Shown here: positions 23,383-29,841 of the stretch, piece by piece
Layout of the letters: every line of letters begins with the position of its first letter
Position numbering within the stretch: position 1 is the stretch's first letter
Origin: a virus
DNA: 33,790 bases
IMG/VR virus record: IMGVR_UViG_3300006033_000071
Coordinates: 1-33,790 of that record
Direction: 5' to 3' (one strand)
Made by a program: the position numbers and the translations under genes
The notes under the pieces: model-generated
Told to the model about the DNA's origin: nothing
What the model saw: the letters and a program-made list of their open reading frames with translations, nothing else
The model's database searches: none

Positions 23383-23816
23383 ACCTAACACCCAACTTCA
23401 CACTCGAAGAACTGACGGCCTCAGAGACCGCAGAACGCAATGGCTGGGACAACAGCCCCAATGACACCGAGCTGGCCAATCTGACGCGCCTGGCAGACTT
23501 TCTGGAGCAGGTGAAGGTGGTGCTTGGTGGCAAGCCGATCATGATCAGCTCAGGCCTGCGCACAAAGCAGGTGAATGATGCAGTTGGTTCAAAAGACTCG
23601 TCACAGCACCGCACTGGCTGCGCTGCCGACTTCAAGGTGCCAGGCATGACACCAGACGAGGTGGTGCGCAAGATCGTGGACAGCGGCATTGGCTACGACC
23701 AGATCATCCGCGAGTTTGATCGCTGGACCCACATCAGCGTACCAAACAGCGATGACACCAGCCCACGCAAGCAGGCTCTGATCATAGACAAGGCTGGCAC
23801 CAGACCCTACGCATAA
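23379..23816 (+). CDS. endolysin, peptidase M15 (L,D/D-Ala carboxypeptidase-like)
   Basis: This 145-residue zinc peptidase is predicted to cut the peptide cross-links of peptidoglycan. SSGLRTKQVNDAVGS (57-71) is the substrate-binding region. Zinc ligands are likely H77 and D84 (in QHRTGCAAD) and H118 (in WTHIS), with E112 as catalytic residue. There is no signal peptide, so it depends on the holin. It overlaps the holin gene by ATGA and is the last rightward gene. Its final ten bases overlap the end of a gene on the opposite strand, so the two operons collide here. Confidence 0.92.
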   Translation: MNLTPNFTLEELTASETAERNGWDNSPNDTELANLTRLADFLEQVKVVLGGKPIMISSGLRTKQVNDAVGSKDSSQHRTGCAADFKVPGMTPDEVVRKIVDSGIGYDQIIREFDRWTHISVPNSDDTSPRKQALIIDKAGTRPYA

Positions 23817-23992
23817 GTGGCCACCACGATGGCTACAAAAGCCATCCAGATCAGGCCAAGAATTGCAATCAGCAACCAATAAAAAAAGCGCCTGAAAAGG
23901 CGCTTTGAGACTAAAGGTTGCGAAGCACGAGCAATGCGCACAGGGCAGTCACGACCCTGTCTGCAATTGCCGTAATCGTCGCAGCAATTCAT
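23807..23992 (-). CDS. Cys-rich small membrane protein, last leftward gene
   Basis: This is a 61-residue protein. The N-terminus MNCCDDYGNCRQGRDCPVRI has four Cys in a pattern I recall from small phage proteins (CxxDxGxCxQGRxCPxR). A single membrane helix follows (about 38-57, FYWLLIAILGLIWMAFVAIV). AAGGAG eight bases upstream and the ATGA overlap with the preceding gene support the start. A terminator-like hairpin (23885-23906) lies inside the reading frame, and the last ten bases overlap the endolysin gene tail-to-tail. Probably cytoplasmic Cys domain, then membrane anchor. Confidence 0.75.
   Translation of the reverse strand: MNCCDDYGNCRQGRDCPVRIARASQPLVSKRLFRRFFYWLLIAILGLIWMAFVAIVVATYA
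23885..23906 (-). terminator. strong hairpin terminator at operon convergence
   Basis: AAAGCGCC (23885-23892) and GGCGCTTT (23899-23906) make an eight-pair stem with a six-base loop. On the minus strand it runs directly into seven T (complement of 23881-23887), a good intrinsic terminator for the leftward transcript. On the plus strand only TTT follows, so it should also partly stop late transcripts about 70 bases after the endolysin. It lies inside the coding sequence of the last leftward gene. Confidence 0.8.
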
Positions 23993-24087
23993 GTTTTTTT
24001 CTCCTTACATTTGTGAAATGGCATAACTCGACCAAGCCAACCAATAAGATCGCCACATTTCTGGCAGCAATAAGATGGGTACTTCAT
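23989..24087 (-). CDS. 32-residue zinc-ribbon peptide
   Basis: The peptide starts MKYPSYCCQKCGDLIGWLGR and ends MPFHKCKEKKT. The set C7/C8-x-x-C11 ... H29-x-C31 can bind one zinc. I recall longer relatives with CCxxCGxxIGWLGR ... HxC in phages of Burkholderiales. A near-perfect ribosome site (TAAGGAGG) and ATGA overlaps on both sides (24084-24087, 23989-23992) make it one of the best-supported tiny genes here. Function unknown. The size suggests a binding peptide that targets a host protein or nucleic acid. Confidence 0.75.
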   Translation of the reverse strand: MKYPSYCCQKCGDLIGWLGRVMPFHKCKEKKT

Positions 24088-24527
24088 GCTTCCTCCTTAA
24101 TGCCGTGTGCGGCTTCGATGGCTCGGGCAAGTTTCAATACACGCCAATAAGGCGCTTGTTCAAGCCACTTATCCAAATTGTTAATCTCCTCATCCGTCAG
24201 CGGCTTGCGCTGTGGTGGGGTGGTGTAAACGCTTCCCTCTTGGTTTGGCTCGTTGCTGTTTGTGCATTGCAATGTATGGTCACTTGCCTTGGGACAACGC
24301 TTATTGCCACAGTTAGGACAAAGAATCATGCGGGTCATGGCAAATGGAATGCCGTTGACTAATTCGTTTTCATTGCACTTGTGACACCAACACGCCACAG
24401 ACTCATCCTTCGCTTCTAGTGCGGCTTTACATTCTTTGATTGCCAACTTAGCCACAGGGAATGGCATCGCTCTATCAATGTTTTGCAACGCCTCCAGCGC
24501 CAACTTCAACGCTTCGTCTTTATTCAT
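24084..24527 (-). CDS. zinc-finger protein with phage EALxxLE helix
   Basis: This is a 147-residue protein. The N-terminal helix MNKDEALKLALEALQNIDRA is common in small phage proteins. The middle holds CWCHKC and CPNCGNKRC, which together can bind one or two zinc ions and recall Lar-type restriction-alleviation proteins. A C-terminal helical part follows (PLTDEEINNLDKWLEQAPYW). The ATG at 24527 is chosen because the 54-residue gene upstream ends there (ATGA); the longer frame up to 24641 would overlap that gene entirely. Specific function not known. Confidence 0.72.
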   Translation of the reverse strand: MNKDEALKLALEALQNIDRAMPFPVAKLAIKECKAALEAKDESVACWCHKCNENELVNGIPFAMTRMILCPNCGNKRCPKASDHTLQCTNSNEPNQEGSVYTTPPQRKPLTDEEINNLDKWLEQAPYWRVLKLARAIEAAHGIKEEA

Positions 24528-24688
24528 GATGACCACCAAGCCACCAAAGTGACAGCCAAGCCAACGCCAATGGCGAAAGCCAACACATAGCCAGCCACAC
24601 GCTCCCAAAGCGGCTCCTTGCGGCCATAGCCCTGCACCCATGTGCAGTCTGCAAAATTACGTGGTGTTTGAAAGTTTGAGTTTTTCAC
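24524..24688 (-). CDS. small membrane protein (54 aa, GTG start)
   Basis: The protein starts MKNSNFQTPRNFADCTWVQG. A single membrane helix (about 31-51, VAGYVLAFAIGVGLAVTLVA) ends in WWSS. I recall NSNFQTPRTxxDCxW ... AIAIGVxLAxxVAWWS proteins in many Burkholderiales phages, which argues that this GTG-started gene is real. AAGGAG stands seven bases before the GTG. The stop overlaps the next start (ATGA, 24524-24527). It is the first gene after an extended -10 promoter and opens the final set of four miniature genes. Confidence 0.75.
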   Translation of the reverse strand: MKNSNFQTPRNFADCTWVQGYGRKEPLWERVAGYVLAFAIGVGLAVTLVAWWSS

Positions 24689-24722
24689 GATCAGCTCCTT
24701 GCTGGTTGGTTAATGTGCCCAC

Positions 24723-24731
24723 AGTATAGCA
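24723..24731 (-). promoter_or_regulatory. extended -10 promoter for the terminal small-gene set
   Basis: On the minus strand this reads TGCTATACT, an extended -10 box (TGn plus TATACT, five of six consensus bases). The -35 region is poor, which extended -10 promoters tolerate. It lies in the 78-base gap between the 162-residue protein gene and the GTG-started small gene, with a start site near 24716. A TAGGG/CCCTA inverted repeat (24755-24769) lies just upstream and could bind a regulator. Confidence 0.5.
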
Positions 24732-24766
24732 CGAAGTCCCACAATCAATGCAAATAGGGACAAACC

Positions 24767-25255
24767 CTAGATCGATGTTATCTCCACATCATGTGGTCTG
24801 CGCTTGCCATCGAGCAGGTCATGCAGTCGTTTTTCGGTGAGGCGGTGGCATCGATACATGGTGCGAGCAGGCAACACATTCAGAAGCTCGGCATAGTCGC
24901 TCAGAATCGAGCGTACAGCCTGAATTCCGACCCCATCCATACGAATGGCGCCACCTGCCCTGTTTCGCTTTCCAGCGATCGCCAAAGCGGTAATAGCATC
25001 CATCAGCAAGCCACTGGAGTCCTCGCAGACCTTCATCTCGACCACCAGGGTCTCCATGAGGTTGATCGCATCACTGACGACCCGCCAGTCGTCCGTGGTG
25101 GGCGCTGGCGCGGTCTCCATTGCATGCAGGCCTTGGTACATCATGGTGAGCTGGTGCGTGCGAAACTTCTCAGGCAACGGCTCGGTCGGACTGGCCATCA
25201 TCTCGTCAAGGATGCTGTAATGCCTTGGCCTTGGCTGTGGCTTGCGCTTTCGCAT
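24767..25255 (-). CDS. conserved helical phage protein of unknown function
   Basis: This is a 162-residue protein. The N-terminus is very basic (MRKRKPQPRPRHYSILDEMM), and the rest is helical with segments DWRVVSDAINLMETLVVEMK and SILSDYAELLNVLPARTMYR. I recall a family in betaproteobacterial phages that begins RKRKYKPRP and has this helix order, with no known function. The ATG at 25255 shares its A with the previous stop (TGATG), so the longer frame to 25342 is not used. A basic tail plus helical bundle suggests DNA or RNA binding. The gene ends before the small-gene promoter gap. Confidence 0.72.
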   Translation of the reverse strand: MRKRKPQPRPRHYSILDEMMASPTEPLPEKFRTHQLTMMYQGLHAMETAPAPTTDDWRVVSDAINLMETLVVEMKVCEDSSGLLMDAITALAIAGKRNRAGGAIRMDGVGIQAVRSILSDYAELLNVLPARTMYRCHRLTEKRLHDLLDGKRRPHDVEITSI

Positions 25256-25386
25256 CAATAACCTCGCCAGATGCGAATGTCGACCAACCACAGCGAGACA
25301 AAGAACTCGCCACCAGAAAAGCCAATACCAAACACTGGCCACTTGTGCATCAACGTGTCGATGCTGATGTGAATCTGCTTCTTCAT
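25255..25386 (-). CDS. tiny protein (43 aa) with IGIGFxGG motif
   Basis: This is a 43-residue protein: MKKQIHISIDTLMHKWPVFG, then IGFSGGEFFVSLWLVDIRIW. The hydrophobic and aromatic pattern suggests beta strands or a membrane-associated peptide. I recall HxISI... WPVxGIGFxGG... SLxxxDIR proteins in related phages. CAGGAG nine bases before the ATG is a good ribosome site. The start overlaps the Arc-like gene's stop (ATGA) and the stop overlaps the next start (TGATG). Function unknown. Confidence 0.7.
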   Translation of the reverse strand: MKKQIHISIDTLMHKWPVFGIGFSGGEFFVSLWLVDIRIWRGY

Positions 25387-25553
25387 GCTTTGGTCTCCTG
25401 TGCTTGCTGGCGCTCCAATTCCATCTTGACGCAGTGCAGAATCTGCGCGGCCAGAGTGCGTGTGTTGCGCTCGGCCATCTTGCGCAGCTCGATCTCGATG
25501 TCGGCAGGCAGCCTGATCGTCATGTAGCGATCTTTGATTTTGGTGGTAGTCAT
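25383..25553 (-). CDS. Arc-like ribbon-helix-helix protein (56 aa)
   Basis: This 56-residue predicted DNA-binding dimer has a basic N-terminal strand (KIKDRYMTIRLPADIEIELR), a first helix through MAERN, the turn NTRTLAAQ, and a second helix ILHCVKMELERQ. This order and size match Arc/Mnt-type regulators. GGGAG lies before the ATG. It overlaps both neighbours (25550-25553 and 25383-25386). It is a candidate for binding the palindromes near base 90 or 31490, which would couple early and late expression. The target is not shown by sequence. Confidence 0.8.
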   Translation of the reverse strand: MTTTKIKDRYMTIRLPADIEIELRKMAERNTRTLAAQILHCVKMELERQQAQETKA

Positions 25554-25969
25554 GCGTCACTCCCTTCTGGAAAATACCAATCGCGCAAAGCCAATGCATC
25601 TGCCAATGCGTTATGTGGATTTTCTGAAATCGTATCCACACGCAAAATGCCCATCGTCAATGGTGGCGTGTCTAATCTTGTGCCTGGTCCAGTAATAAGC
25701 ACTTTGCAAAACCACATGATGTCTTCTGGCCAATCGGCAACGATCTGCACTGTGTCAAACTGATTAAGAAAAATGGCTAGTTGCTCTTGCAAACTTTCCA
25801 TAGTGATCCACGGTTTTCCAAGTTTTGGCATCACGTTTTCAGCGACCCAAGGATCAGGATTGTCGCAACCAAGCACCTCATAAAATGTGCGGCCATCTTC
25901 TGCAACTAGCGCCAGCGAAATCAACTCGCCACCGTAGCTGTTCCACTCTCCATCAATAAAGATTTTCAT
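25550..25969 (-). CDS. DEDDh-type 3'-5' exonuclease (Rv2179c-like)
   Basis: This 139-residue RNase H-fold nuclease has D6-G-E8 near the start (FIDGEWNSYGGELISLALV), D79 in QIVADWPED, and H119 with D124 in PHNALADALALRDWY. Together they form the two-metal DEDDh set seen in short exonucleases such as Rv2179c. The substrate could be RNA or DNA 3' ends. It overlaps its neighbours at both ends. GGAGGG inside the upstream gene's last codons serves as ribosome site. The catalytic residues look complete. A role in host nucleic-acid turnover or recombination is inferred. Confidence 0.8.
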   Translation of the reverse strand: MKIFIDGEWNSYGGELISLALVAEDGRTFYEVLGCDNPDPWVAENVMPKLGKPWITMESLQEQLAIFLNQFDTVQIVADWPEDIMWFCKVLITGPGTRLDTPPLTMGILRVDTISENPHNALADALALRDWYFPEGSDA

Positions 25970-26211
25970 CAGTCAGTCCCTCCAGCATTGGCAATGGCAG
26001 CTTCCTCGAACATGTCAGCAGTGGCAGGTCCACCGGCCAGCTCGATGGGAACGCCATTGGTCAGCAAGTTGACCAAGTCCTCTTGGCCAGCGACCTCGAT
26101 GTCGAATCGAGTCTGAGCAGCATGGCGAATGGCCTGCGCTTGGTTGCCAGCGCGAATCAGACGATGGCGGTTGGTCTCAATGTCAGTGACGACATAAATG
26201 CGAGTGCTCAT
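25969..26211 (-). CDS. small protein of unknown function (80 aa)
   Basis: This is an 80-residue soluble protein. The N-terminal part (MSTRIYVVTDIETNRHRLIR) looks like a beta hairpin and is followed by AGNQAQAIRHAAQTRFDIEV. This layout is common in short phage proteins that may cap or modify host enzymes, but I recognise no family. The start overlaps the VRR-NUC stop (ATGA, 26208-26211) and the stop abuts the exonuclease start (TGATG). Its place between two nucleases suggests a partner role, which remains a guess. Confidence 0.68.
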   Translation of the reverse strand: MSTRIYVVTDIETNRHRLIRAGNQAQAIRHAAQTRFDIEVAGQEDLVNLLTNGVPIELAGGPATADMFEEAAIANAGGTD

Positions 26212-26570
26212 AAATTGTCCTTGTGTTGGTTAAAAAAGGCCTGAAGTTTGCATTTGGCATCATCAGCACCTTTTCCCACTATACAACAGAATCTCACACT
26301 TTCAAGATAGGCAATCCAGTCTTTCTGCTCGGCACTCAAGCTGCCACCCTTGGTGCGCTTCATCTCCACCCAAAGACCCCAGGCAGGGATGAACAGATCA
26401 GGCACGCCAGAAGACACACCCTCAGCCTTCAAGCGGCCAGCGGTGGCCGGACTGCGAGCGCCACCATTGGGAATAGCAAAGATGCGCACGCCTGGCCAAG
26501 TCTGGCGAAACCAACGCACCAGCTCGCGCTGCTCCTCATGCTCGGTGGGAATACGGTCTAGAATGGACAT
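26208..26570 (-). CDS. VRR-NUC domain nuclease
   Basis: This 120-residue PD-(D/E)XK nuclease is probably active on branched DNA. Family motifs are visible: HEEQRELVRWFRQTWP (E12/E13), IPNGGARSPATAGRLKAEG (33-51), GVPDLF with D58, and WVEMKRTKGG with E69 and K71. VRR-NUC enzymes in phages are usually single-domain Holliday-junction or flap nucleases. The ATG at 26570 is preferred, with GGGAG five bases upstream; a GTG at 26582 is in frame but less likely. It overlaps the upstream gene by 13 bases. Confidence 0.87.
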   Translation of the reverse strand: MSILDRIPTEHEEQRELVRWFRQTWPGVRIFAIPNGGARSPATAGRLKAEGVSSGVPDLFIPAWGLWVEMKRTKGGSLSAEQKDWIAYLESVRFCCIVGKGADDAKCKLQAFFNQHKDNL

Positions 26571-26752
26571 TCTGGCTCCCACTTAGGGCAGGCATCCACC
26601 TCAGCCGCAAACTCAGCTGGCGGTGTCATGAAGAACTCGGTGCACAGACCATCGTTGCCGTACATCTCGCAGGTGTGGCAGCACTTTGGTGGACCGGCCT
26701 TGATCCACTCGCGGTAATCAACCAAGAATTGTGGCTCTGGTGGTCGGCTCAT
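26558..26752 (-). CDS. Cys-rich small protein (64 aa)
   Basis: This is a 64-residue protein. Residues 24-45 include CCHTCEMYGNDGLCTEFF and a later Cys (DACPKW), giving about five Cys near the middle and one at ECPF, so it may bind zinc. The ATG at 26752 overlaps the stop of the 50-residue zinc-finger gene (ATGA). The longer in-frame extension to 26800 would lie inside that gene and is not needed. Its function is unknown. It is one of several tiny Cys-rich products in this leftward operon. Confidence 0.7.
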   Translation of the reverse strand: MSRPPEPQFLVDYREWIKAGPPKCCHTCEMYGNDGLCTEFFMTPPAEFAAEVDACPKWEPECPF

Positions 26753-26901
26753 TTCAGACCCCTTTGCATCAACTTCACCCAGCACCGAGCGCAATGCCAC
26801 TTGGTGCGCACCTTGACACCACCAAGCGGATCAGCCTCACGACTGCACACATCACAAACCTTGAGCTTGTGCATCCTGTTCATTTGTTCTTCAACTGTCA
26901 T
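26749..26901 (-). CDS. zinc-finger miniprotein (50 aa)
   Basis: This is a 50-residue protein: MTVEEQMNRMHKLKVCDVCS, then CARCWVKLMQRGLK. Two CxxC pairs (CDVC and CARC), 22 residues apart, form a single zinc-ribbon-like site, and the surface is basic. GGAG precedes the ATG by six bases. It overlaps the helicase stop (ATGA, 26898-26901) and the next gene's start (26749-26752). I recall similar CDxCxREIxPL ... HCARCWVKLM proteins in related phages. It probably binds nucleic acid or a host protein, but nothing proves this. Confidence 0.75.
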   Translation of the reverse strand: MTVEEQMNRMHKLKVCDVCSREADPLGGVKVRTKWHCARCWVKLMQRGLK

Positions 26902-28487
26902 TCCCAGCTCCTTTTCATTACCCTAAAAAACTTTCCGTCCTTGCGATACTCGATCATCTCTGGTGGCGTGGCCATGTTCATGTTCTGCACCATATCCTCG
27001 AGCGTCTTCACATTCAGACCACCAGGCACAATGCTGGCGCTGTTGGCAATACTTAGCAGCTGGCTCATTGCACGCTGACCGGCATACCCTTCATGCATGA
27101 TTGGCAAATATTCGGTGATTGGCGTATCGCTCAGGCCACCGTAGTAGGTCACGGCCAGCATCTCAATGCCCGAGGCCTTGCTGATGTGCTTGCGCCATGT
27201 CCAGCTCGTCACCTCCAGCTCCTGGCCATCCAGACCCATGATGTCGTCGTTGCGCAGCACCATCGACTTCTTGACCGGCTCAGGAAACTGCTCACCGCAG
27301 GAAGGGCAAACCATCACCGAGATGTGCACCAGCTCACCGCAGTGATCGCACACCTTGACTGGTGCCTCGCCATTGCCATCGCCACCCTTCTTGGGCGGCT
27401 GCACATTGGTGATCGGGCCATGCGACTCGACCACACCTGCAAAGTCAAGCACCAAGCAGTGGTCGGTGTGGCTCTTGACCCGCATGCCACGGCCAGCCAT
27501 CTGCACATAAAGGCTGGCGCTCATGGTCGGGCGCAGCATCACTACCAGATCGATGTCTGGATAGTCAAAGCCTGTGGTCAGCACATTCGCGTTTGTGAGA
27601 GCACGCACACGGCCTGCCTTGAAGTCGGCCAGCATGCGCTCGCGCTCTTTCTTTGGTGTCTCGCCAGTCACGCACTCAGCGATCACACCCTGCTGGCGCA
27701 GGACTTCGGCCACGTGCTCCGCATGCTTCACGCCAGCACAAAAGAACAGCCACGCCTTGCGCTCACCGGCCAAGGCCATGACCTCATGCACCACGGCCTG
27801 ATTCTTGTCGTCGGTGTCCACAGCGGCCTGCAACTCAGACTCAATGAACTCGCCTCCGCGCTTCTTCACGCCACTCACATCCAGCTTGGCCTTGGTGATC
27901 TTGGAGCGCAGTGTGGCTAAATAGCCCTTGAACACCAGCTCCTCGATGCTGACCGGCTCAATGATGTCGTCAAAAAGTGCAGGCTTGTCAGTAATAAGGC
28001 CATGCCCAAGTCTGTATGGACTAGCAGTCAAGCCAATCACGCGCAGGTGCGGATTGATGGCCTTCAACTCGCCAAGCAGTTTGCGATAGCCACCCTCGTC
28101 CTTATGGTTGACCAAGTGGCACTCGTCAATGATCACCAGATCGATGTAGCCAAGCTCACGCGCCTTGGTGCGCACCGACTGGATGCCAGCGAAGGTGATC
28201 GGCTCGCTCAAGTCTTTCTGGCCAATGCTGGCGCTGTAGATGCCCATCGGTGCACCAGGCCAATGCTGGCGCATCTTCTCGGCATTCTGCTCGATCAGCT
28301 CCTTGACATGGGTCAGCATGAGCACCCGAGTCTCTGGCCAGTTTTGCAAGGCATCCTTGCACAGCGCAGCCACGATGTGCGACTTGCCTGAGCCAGTCGG
28401 CAACACCAAGCAAGGATTGCCGTGGCTGCCAGCCTCAAACCACGCATACAGCTGGTCAATGGTGCGCTGTTGGTAGTCACGGAGCAT
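26898..28487 (-). CDS. superfamily II DNA helicase with C-terminal zinc ribbon
   Basis: This 529-residue ATP-dependent helicase or translocase has these motifs: Walker A LPTGSGKS (29-36), motif II DECH (121-124), motif III TASPYR (154-159), and motif VI QMAGRGMR (329-336). CDHC and CPSC (C380, C383, C394, C397) form a zinc ribbon after the second RecA-like domain. The layout resembles phage RAD25/UvsW-like DEAD-box repair and recombination helicases. The ATG at 28487 lies within the end of the upstream gene, while the longer frame to 28595 would overlap it much more. It probably remodels recombination or replication intermediates together with the nearby nucleases. Confidence 0.9.
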   Translation of the reverse strand: MLRDYQQRTIDQLYAWFEAGSHGNPCLVLPTGSGKSHIVAALCKDALQNWPETRVLMLTHVKELIEQNAEKMRQHWPGAPMGIYSASIGQKDLSEPITFAGIQSVRTKARELGYIDLVIIDECHLVNHKDEGGYRKLLGELKAINPHLRVIGLTASPYRLGHGLITDKPALFDDIIEPVSIEELVFKGYLATLRSKITKAKLDVSGVKKRGGEFIESELQAAVDTDDKNQAVVHEVMALAGERKAWLFFCAGVKHAEHVAEVLRQQGVIAECVTGETPKKERERMLADFKAGRVRALTNANVLTTGFDYPDIDLVVMLRPTMSASLYVQMAGRGMRVKSHTDHCLVLDFAGVVESHGPITNVQPPKKGGDGNGEAPVKVCDHCGELVHISVMVCPSCGEQFPEPVKKSMVLRNDDIMGLDGQELEVTSWTWRKHISKASGIEMLAVTYYGGLSDTPITEYLPIMHEGYAGQRAMSQLLSIANSASIVPGGLNVKTLEDMVQNMNMATPPEMIEYRKDGKFFRVMKRSWE

Positions 28488-28758
28488 CACGACCCCTTGC
28501 TCGGATTGCTTCTGCGCACCATGCTTTATCAACAAGATAGTTGTGCGCGTTTTCTTCACACACCTTTGCACACGCCTCACGCTCGGCAGCAGCACCTTCC
28601 ATAAACATTTTTTTAAATTCAGTTTGTAGTGAAGGCTTTAGGCTTTTGATTACAAGGGCGGCAAAGCGTTCAAGCGATGCAACATCCATGTCCCACCATC
28701 GAGCAGTAATTGGGCCATGCGCCTCTTGTGCAATGCGAATAATGTCTTCTCTGGTCAT
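28477..28758 (-). CDS. small conserved phage protein (93 aa)
   Basis: This is a 93-residue soluble helical protein. The N-terminus MTREDIIRIAQEAHGP and the segment LERFAALVIKSLK match a family I recall from many Gammaproteobacteria and Betaproteobacteria phages. The C-terminal half has EREACAKVCEENA and CAEAIRARG, which hold three Cys. Its role is not known. It overlaps the Cas4-like nuclease (ATGA, 28755-28758) and the helicase (11 bases). An internal stretch resembles the late operator (28632-28645, 12 of 14 bases), probably by chance. Confidence 0.75.
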   Translation of the reverse strand: MTREDIIRIAQEAHGPITARWWDMDVASLERFAALVIKSLKPSLQTEFKKMFMEGAAAEREACAKVCEENAHNYLVDKAWCAEAIRARGRDAP

Positions 28759-29780
28759 CCCACAATCCTTCCACCAAAGTCCTTGCGCATCTCAGCAATG
28801 AGCGCATCACCACTGGCGCAGGCATTGGCATTGGCCAGCAACTCCTTGGAGCCGTAGACACCCTCCTGCTCAGGATCACCATTGGCCAGATTCACGCCAT
28901 TGATTTCATACACAGCGGTGAACTCGTCCGGTCCGTCCTTGCGCTGCCAAGAAACCAGATCAGGGTGCAGGACATGCGACTCGCAACCAGTGCGCTGTGA
29001 ATCCAAAGGAATCGAAGCATCCCACTTGGCGCAGTGCCAAGTCGAGTCAGGCATCGCTGTGGCCAAAGCACAGGTGCGGCAGTTCACATGCTTGGTGGTC
29101 TTGCTCTGGTGGCAGAACTCATGCGCATCACAGAACTTGCACTGATACCAGCTCGCATCCGAGCTGATTGGCTCGGGCATGCGATCACTCAAAGCAATGC
29201 GCTGGCCACGCTCGATGGCCTTGCCTGCCACATCCTTGTCGAACTTCACGCGCTCGGTGTGGATGCGGTCATCATCCTTGCAGACGGTCAAATACAGCGC
29301 ACGATCGATGCCAGTGCCAGCCATGTAGACCTGCATCTGAACAAAGTGCTCAGGCTTGGATTTCTCAACGCCATTCTTCTCCAGATCGTCAAATGCCTTT
29401 TTTGATGCGGTCTTGAACTCAGCGATGTGCTTGGACTTGGGCGCTTCTGGCACACCCTTGTCGATGATGGCATCGATCGAGCCAGACACATGGCTGCCAA
29501 AGTCAACACGGTGCTGACTCGACACCTTGCGCACATCGATGCCAATGGCACGCAAGTCGCTGATGATGTTGGCCTCCTCTTGGTGGCCACGCCTGAACAG
29601 GCGCAGGATTCGACCAGGAAAGCTCGGCTGCACAGCCCAGCGAAACGACAGCCACAGCCACCGATCACACACATGGCCAAGCGTACTGGCCCCAAGGTGT
29701 GGGCGCGGCACCTCAGCAATGGCCTCATGGTGCTTGTCAATCAACGACTGGATGGTATTATCTGGCTCAGGGATTTTCAT
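28755..29780 (-). CDS. Cas4/RecB-like PD-(D/E)XK nuclease with Fe-S Cys
   Basis: This is a 341-residue exonuclease. RGHQEE (64-69), D103 (in GSIDAIID), E121-F-K123 (AEFKTAS) and Q148-x-Q (HFVQMQVYM) form the RecB nuclease core. C38 near the N-terminus plus C214, C217 and C223 match the four-Cys iron-sulfur layout of Cas4 and AddB. Extra Cys at 234, 237 and 250 form a second possible metal site. AGGAGAG before the ATG fixes the start, and the longer frame to 29819 runs into a hairpin. It probably resects DNA ends to give single strands for the Sak4-like protein. Confidence 0.87.
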   Translation of the reverse strand: MKIPEPDNTIQSLIDKHHEAIAEVPRPHLGASTLGHVCDRWLWLSFRWAVQPSFPGRILRLFRRGHQEEANIISDLRAIGIDVRKVSSQHRVDFGSHVSGSIDAIIDKGVPEAPKSKHIAEFKTASKKAFDDLEKNGVEKSKPEHFVQMQVYMAGTGIDRALYLTVCKDDDRIHTERVKFDKDVAGKAIERGQRIALSDRMPEPISSDASWYQCKFCDAHEFCHQSKTTKHVNCRTCALATAMPDSTWHCAKWDASIPLDSQRTGCESHVLHPDLVSWQRKDGPDEFTAVYEINGVNLANGDPEQEGVYGSKELLANANACASGDALIAEMRKDFGGRIVG

Positions 29781-29803
29781 GTTGTCTCTCCTTTGATGAG
29801 TTT

Positions 29804-29840
29804 GCCCAGACCAGTTCACGCTAGTCTGGGCTTTTCTTTT
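29804..29840 (+). terminator. hairpin with plus-strand T-run inside leftward operon
   Basis: GCCCAGAC (29804-29811) pairs with GTCTGGGC (29824-29831) around a 12-base loop, and TTTTCTTTT follows on the plus strand. It is thus a textbook intrinsic terminator, but for transcription running opposite to the genes here. On the minus strand only a hairpin without T-run remains, between the ssDNA-binding protein and nuclease genes, where it could stabilise or process mRNA. It may stop late rightward read-through into the early genes. Confidence 0.65.
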
Positions 29841-29841
29841 C

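Noticed and set aside
23828-23846. GATGGCT/AGCCATC hairpin just after the endolysin stop
   Set aside because: It has no T-run in either direction and is coding sequence for the opposite gene; the 23885-23906 hairpin explains termination better.
27093-27920. 275-residue plus-strand open frame inside the helicase gene
   Set aside because: Antisense to conserved helicase motifs; His/Leu-rich shadow without a ribosome site.
28488-28595. Longer N-terminus for the SF2 helicase
   Set aside because: It lies inside the 93-residue gene, and typical helicases of this family start near LRDYQ, as the ATG at 28487 gives.
28632-28645. Match (12 of 14) to the late operator palindrome
   Set aside because: It lies inside the coding sequence of the 93-residue gene, is not a full palindrome and has no promoter near it. 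Probably chance.
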